Below, piece after piece: positions 60,948 to 64,000 of a stretch of DNA of 64,000 nucleotides; position 1 is the first letter of the stretch; every line of letters begins with the position of its first letter. Source of the stretch: Sclerotinia nivalis. Taxonomy: Eukaryota > Ascomycota > Leotiomycetes > Helotiales > Sclerotiniaceae. The position numbers and the translations under genes are program-made. A model generated the notes under the pieces. It saw only the letters and a program-made list of their open reading frames with translations, did no database searches and had not been told where the DNA came from. The DNA lies in assembly GCA_029531795.1 (NCBI GenBank), contig JAPEIS010000001.1:1922001-1986000 (forward strand), in the 5' to 3' direction.

Positions 60948-62907
60948 ATGCCTTCTGTATTAGGAAAACGAACGAGGAGTACAACAACAATAGCAGGCAC
61001 GAATCATTTCCGATCCATTTCAAAAACTTTCTAACTTTCATTCTACAGATTTCAAAGTCCGATCAACACGCGCAAAACGTCAGACGGGAACAGAAATATA
61101 CAATGATGAGAATGAAAGCCCTTTCATCACCCGTAAGAGGCGCGATGAGGTCGACGACTCCGATGCCGACTCTATGGAAATTGATGAATTATCGGAACAC
61201 ATACCAGTAAAGTCCTCGCCCTCGAAACATGGACTCGCAGGCAGAAGAATCGCATTACCGAGAACAATAACGGAGGAATCATCGAAGACGGCCCAAACTC
61301 CTACTCCTCAAACACCTCGACATCGAGATGCGCTCTCCAAAAAAGTACAGATAACTCCTCGACATCGGGTCACTATTACTGGCAAGCCAATGACTCCTAG
61401 AACTCCTCGGACTCCTGTAACACCTGGCGGTTCCATTGCGACAGTATATAGTCAAGCTCGCCAAATCTTTACACGCAGTTCGGAACCCGGTCGACTTGTT
61501 GGTAGAGAAGCTGAAAAGGACGAATTGAAAACTTTTGTACAAAATTGTGTCGATAAAACGAATGGAGGATGTATATATGTTAGTGGTCCACCTGGAACTG
61601 GAAAGAGTGCTATGATCAACGAAGTTACGACGGAGTATGAAGAATCGACCATATTACACAAGACATATGTCAATTGTATGAGTATGAAAACGTCGAAGGA
61701 TTTGTATGGTATATTGTTGGAGTCTTACTGTGGTGAGGAAGAAGTTTTGGAGGGTGATGAAGAGAAGACTCTGCAGAACATGTTTGTTTCGAGGAAAAAG
61801 AATAAGGATGTTTACCTCATTACCCTGGATGAAATCGACCACATCCTTACTTTGGACCTGGAAATTTTATACAAGCTGTTTGAATGGTCGTTACAAAAGT
61901 CATCGCGCCTCATTCTCATCGGCATTGCAAATGCATTAGACCTTACAGATCGTTTCCTACCAAGACTCAAGGCCCGAAACCTACAACCGCAACTATTACC
62001 GTTTCTTCCATATACAGCATCACAGATCAAAAATGTCATCATGACACGTCTTAAGTCACTTGTTCCCGCCGATAGCGCGACTCCAAATTTTGTTCCATTC
62101 CTCCATCCAGCGGCCATTGAGCTCTGCTCTCGAAAAGTGGCAAGTCAAACAGGAGATTTACGCAAAGCCTTCGATATCTGTCGAAGAGCAATCGATTTGA
62201 TCGAGACAGAAACTAAGCAGAAGCACGAGCAAGAACTAAAAGAACAAGTTCTACTCGATAGCCCTTCCAAACGAATCTTGGAAGACAACATCAATCTGTC
62301 CTCCATTTCCAATACTCCTAGCAAAAATACCCTGCGGCCAAGAACCCTAGCCCAATCTCTCGCAACCCTCACCGTCGAGACTGCTCCCCGCGCAAGCATT
62401 TCTCACGTCAACAAAATCACAGCCTCCACATTCGGGAATGGTTCAACTCAACGTCTCAAAACCCTCAATCTCCAACAAAAAGCCGCACTTTGCGCCCTCC
62501 TCGCCCTCGAATCCCGCAACCGTTCCCAATCCTCCAATCTCCTCGCAACACCCTCAAAATCTCATAATTTAGCCCCAACAATCAAGCAATTGTACAATAC
62601 ATACAGTATGCTCTGTACCCGCGATGCGATTCTCCATCCATTAACCAGCACGGAGTTTCGAGATGTAGTAGGAAGTCTAGAAACCCTATCACTAGTGGCC
62701 GCAGTCGACGGAAAAAATGGATCTTTCGTGTTAAATGGAGTGCGAGCAAGAGGGAGACCAGGAAGAAAAGTTTTCGGAACGGGTGTGGGTGTAGGTGATG
62801 AGAAGAGGGTGGCTAGTTGTGTAGGCCAAAAGGAGGTTGCGGCTGCGGTTGAGGGATTGGGAGCAGGGATTCTGAAGAGTATTTTGAGTGGTGAGGGGTT
62901 GGATTAG
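60948..62907 (+). CDS. CDC6: DNA replication licensing ATPase CDC6
   Basis: AAA+ protein that joins ORC at origins in G1 and loads the MCM helicase. Exon 1 starts at ATG 60948 (MPSVLGKRTR) and exon 2 runs 61049-62907. The exon 1 donor is either GC at 60997 (then ..TIADFKVRSTRAKR, 635 residues) or GT at 60979 (6 residues shorter); both keep frame. Walker A GPPGTGKS is at about 196-203, Walker B LITLDEID at about 273-280, sensor 1 IGIANALD, and sensor 2 QTGDLRKAFDICRRA. A C-terminal winged-helix region follows (IKQLYNTYSMLCTRDAI). The N-terminus has a dense set of CDK sites (TPQTPRH, ITPRHR, TPRTPRTPVTP at about 100-142) and basic KRKR-like patches, as expected for regulated export or destruction. 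MluI boxes upstream fit G1/S expression. Confidence 0.94.
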
Positions 62908-63347
62908 TGGTTTTGATGGGTTTTGGTGTTGTGTTGTTGTTGTTTATGTTTATTGCATAGCGTTGCGTTGTGGGGTTTGAGCGCTTTGTTTTGATGAGTA
63001 TGCTGTGTTTCGGCATGGTATGGTATGCTATGGCATGGTGTGATGAAGCATTTATTTGGAGTATTATATTATTGCATAGGGTGGTGTCTGGTTTCATGAC
63101 GAAAACCACGCATTGGAAAAATTAGGATAAATGAAAGGAGTAGGTTGTATACTACTACTTATTTGTATAGGTGTAGGAATACACAATCAATAAATCATTC
63201 ATTATGATAAAAACCACAACCTGAGTGCCCGAGGAGGTTTCCCATGTGATTCCATGAGTGATCTTCAAGCTATTGTCCTTTCCTGACGCATGTACGCATT
63301 ATCATTACCTACCTACTTGACCATACCCCCAAAGTATCACATTCCCT
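62908..63347. other. Convergent spacer between CDC6 and acid phosphatase
   Basis: 440 bp between the two 3' ends. The left side is T/G-rich, with GTTGTTGTTG and a TATGGTATGCTATGG run; the right side is C-rich. No gene. Confidence 0.6.
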
Positions 63348-64000
63348 TCATTTCCCACCCTGTTCCGCAACAGCCCCTACACCTCCACCTCCACCTCCAC
63401 CTCCATCACCCACTCTCTTCCTCCTCACAACCCTCAACCCCGCCCCCAAAAGAATCAACGCCTCCACTCCCAAAACCACCCCCAACGTAACCATCGCCCC
63501 AATAACACCCGCCACTTCCCTCGAAATCCCCTTACCCTCCCTATCCCCCAATCCCAAACTCGAGCTCGAGCTCGCGCCCGACCCCGAATCCGAAGAAGCA
63601 CAAACCCCGCTCGACTCCCCACAAACTCTACACCAATCTCCCACGTCCCCCACCGCAAACCTACTCATCTCCTCTACAAACGTCTCGTACGGTAACACGA
63701 CCTCACTCTGATTAAACAGGGGATACGAAACCAGGGGATTTTCCGACGCGGGACCATTGGCGAAGGAGAAGCGCACGGAGATGGAGGACAGAGGCGGATA
63801 GGAGGATTCTGTTAGTGTGGAATTGGTGAGGAGTTCGAAGGTCATGGAGGAGGCGTAGTCGACTATTTGGGTGAAGTTTTGGGAGAGGCTTGAGAGCCCT
63901 GAGAGCCCGAAGAAGGAGAGGAAGGTGGCGTAGGCGCCGAATTGGATGGTGAGGGGTGTGGTGGAGTGGCTGGTTATGGTGGTGTTGAGGTTTTGGAGGC
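63348..64000 (-). CDS. Histidine acid phosphatase-like membrane protein, 5'-partial
   Basis: The C-terminal part of a secreted histidine-phosphatase (acid phosphatase/phytase branch 2) that enters at the right edge; the catalytic RHGxR and HD motifs lie outside. The frame is open from base 64000 to TAA-type stop at 63348, with no start. Family features: LTIQFGAYATFLSFFGLSGL, VDYASSMTFEL, VRFSFANG, a YPLF motif and the cysteine motif VGDWCRVCGESSGVC. After a Ser-rich linker there is one transmembrane helix (IGAMVTLGVVLGVEALILLGA) and a basic, poly-Gly tail (VRRKR then GGGGGGGG), so the enzyme is probably anchored with its active site outside. The coding strand turns from C-rich (row 63901-63960) to G-rich (row 63361-63420). 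Confidence 0.82.
   Translation of the reverse strand, partial: LQNLNTTITSHSTTPLTIQFGAYATFLSFFGLSGLSSLSQNFTQIVDYASSMTFELLTNSTLTESSYPPLSSISVRFSFANGPASENPLVSYPLFNQSEVVLPYETFVEEMSRFAVGDVGDWCRVCGESSGVCASSDSGSGASSSSSLGLGDREGKGISREVAGVIGAMVTLGVVLGVEALILLGAGLRVVRRKRVGDGGGGGGGGVGAVAEQGGK

Overview
This window looks like nuclear DNA of a filamentous ascomycete. The genes carry short introns (about 45-135 nt) with GTRNGT donors and CTAAC-type branch sites. Intergenic DNA is AT-rich, and the gene families are typical of Pezizomycotina. The overall flavour (JIP5, RhoGEF, PLB and S10 proteins) suggests a Leotiomycete of the Botrytis/Sclerotinia type, but that placement is inference; no marker locus settles it. 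I saw no rRNA, tRNA, CRISPR array, virus or intact transposon.

Layout. 0-11 kb: an NCS1 nucleobase permease running off the left edge (-), the 26S proteasome subunit RPN2 (-), and divergently the mRNA 5'-triphosphatase CET1 (+). 12-26 kb: a class I methyltransferase (+), the ribosome-biogenesis WD protein JIP5 (-), a broken cytochrome P450 (-), a large BRCT/AT-hook protein (-) and a GPI-type lysophospholipase (-). 25.5-31.2 kb: a 5.7 kb gene-poor AT-rich stretch with tandem repeats and weak coding-like relics. 31-49 kb: an eight-exon RhoGEF (-), the proteasome assembly chaperone NAS2/PSMD9, Ran GTPase, a ten-exon serine carboxypeptidase, a YOX1-like homeodomain factor and an orphan protein (all +). 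48.9-52.6 kb is a second gene-poor stretch. 52.6-64 kb: a cysteine-rich secreted protein (+), phosphomannomutase (-), a WW + PhoD-like protein (-), the replication licensing ATPase CDC6 (+) and the 3' part of a membrane-anchored histidine acid phosphatase (-) at the right edge.

These are mostly independent housekeeping genes, not a cluster. Functional echoes are: RPN2 with NAS2 (26S base and its assembly); CDC6 and the YOX1-like gene, both cell-cycle genes with MluI-box (ACGCGT) sites upstream, two of them close together at CDC6; and several secretory or surface proteins. Exon structures below were built by hand. In every complete multi-exon model the exon lengths sum to whole codons.

The most unusual signals are four. 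(1) A repeated switch in coding-strand base skew, from C-rich in the 5' or middle part of a gene to extremely G-rich near its 3' end, in at least six genes on both strands but not in the most conserved ones. (2) Two well supported and one possible GC-AG intron. (3) A P450 with three frameshifts plus an in-frame TAG where the family normally has Gln. (4) A fungal RhoGEF with three tandem 64-residue repeats of unknown function.
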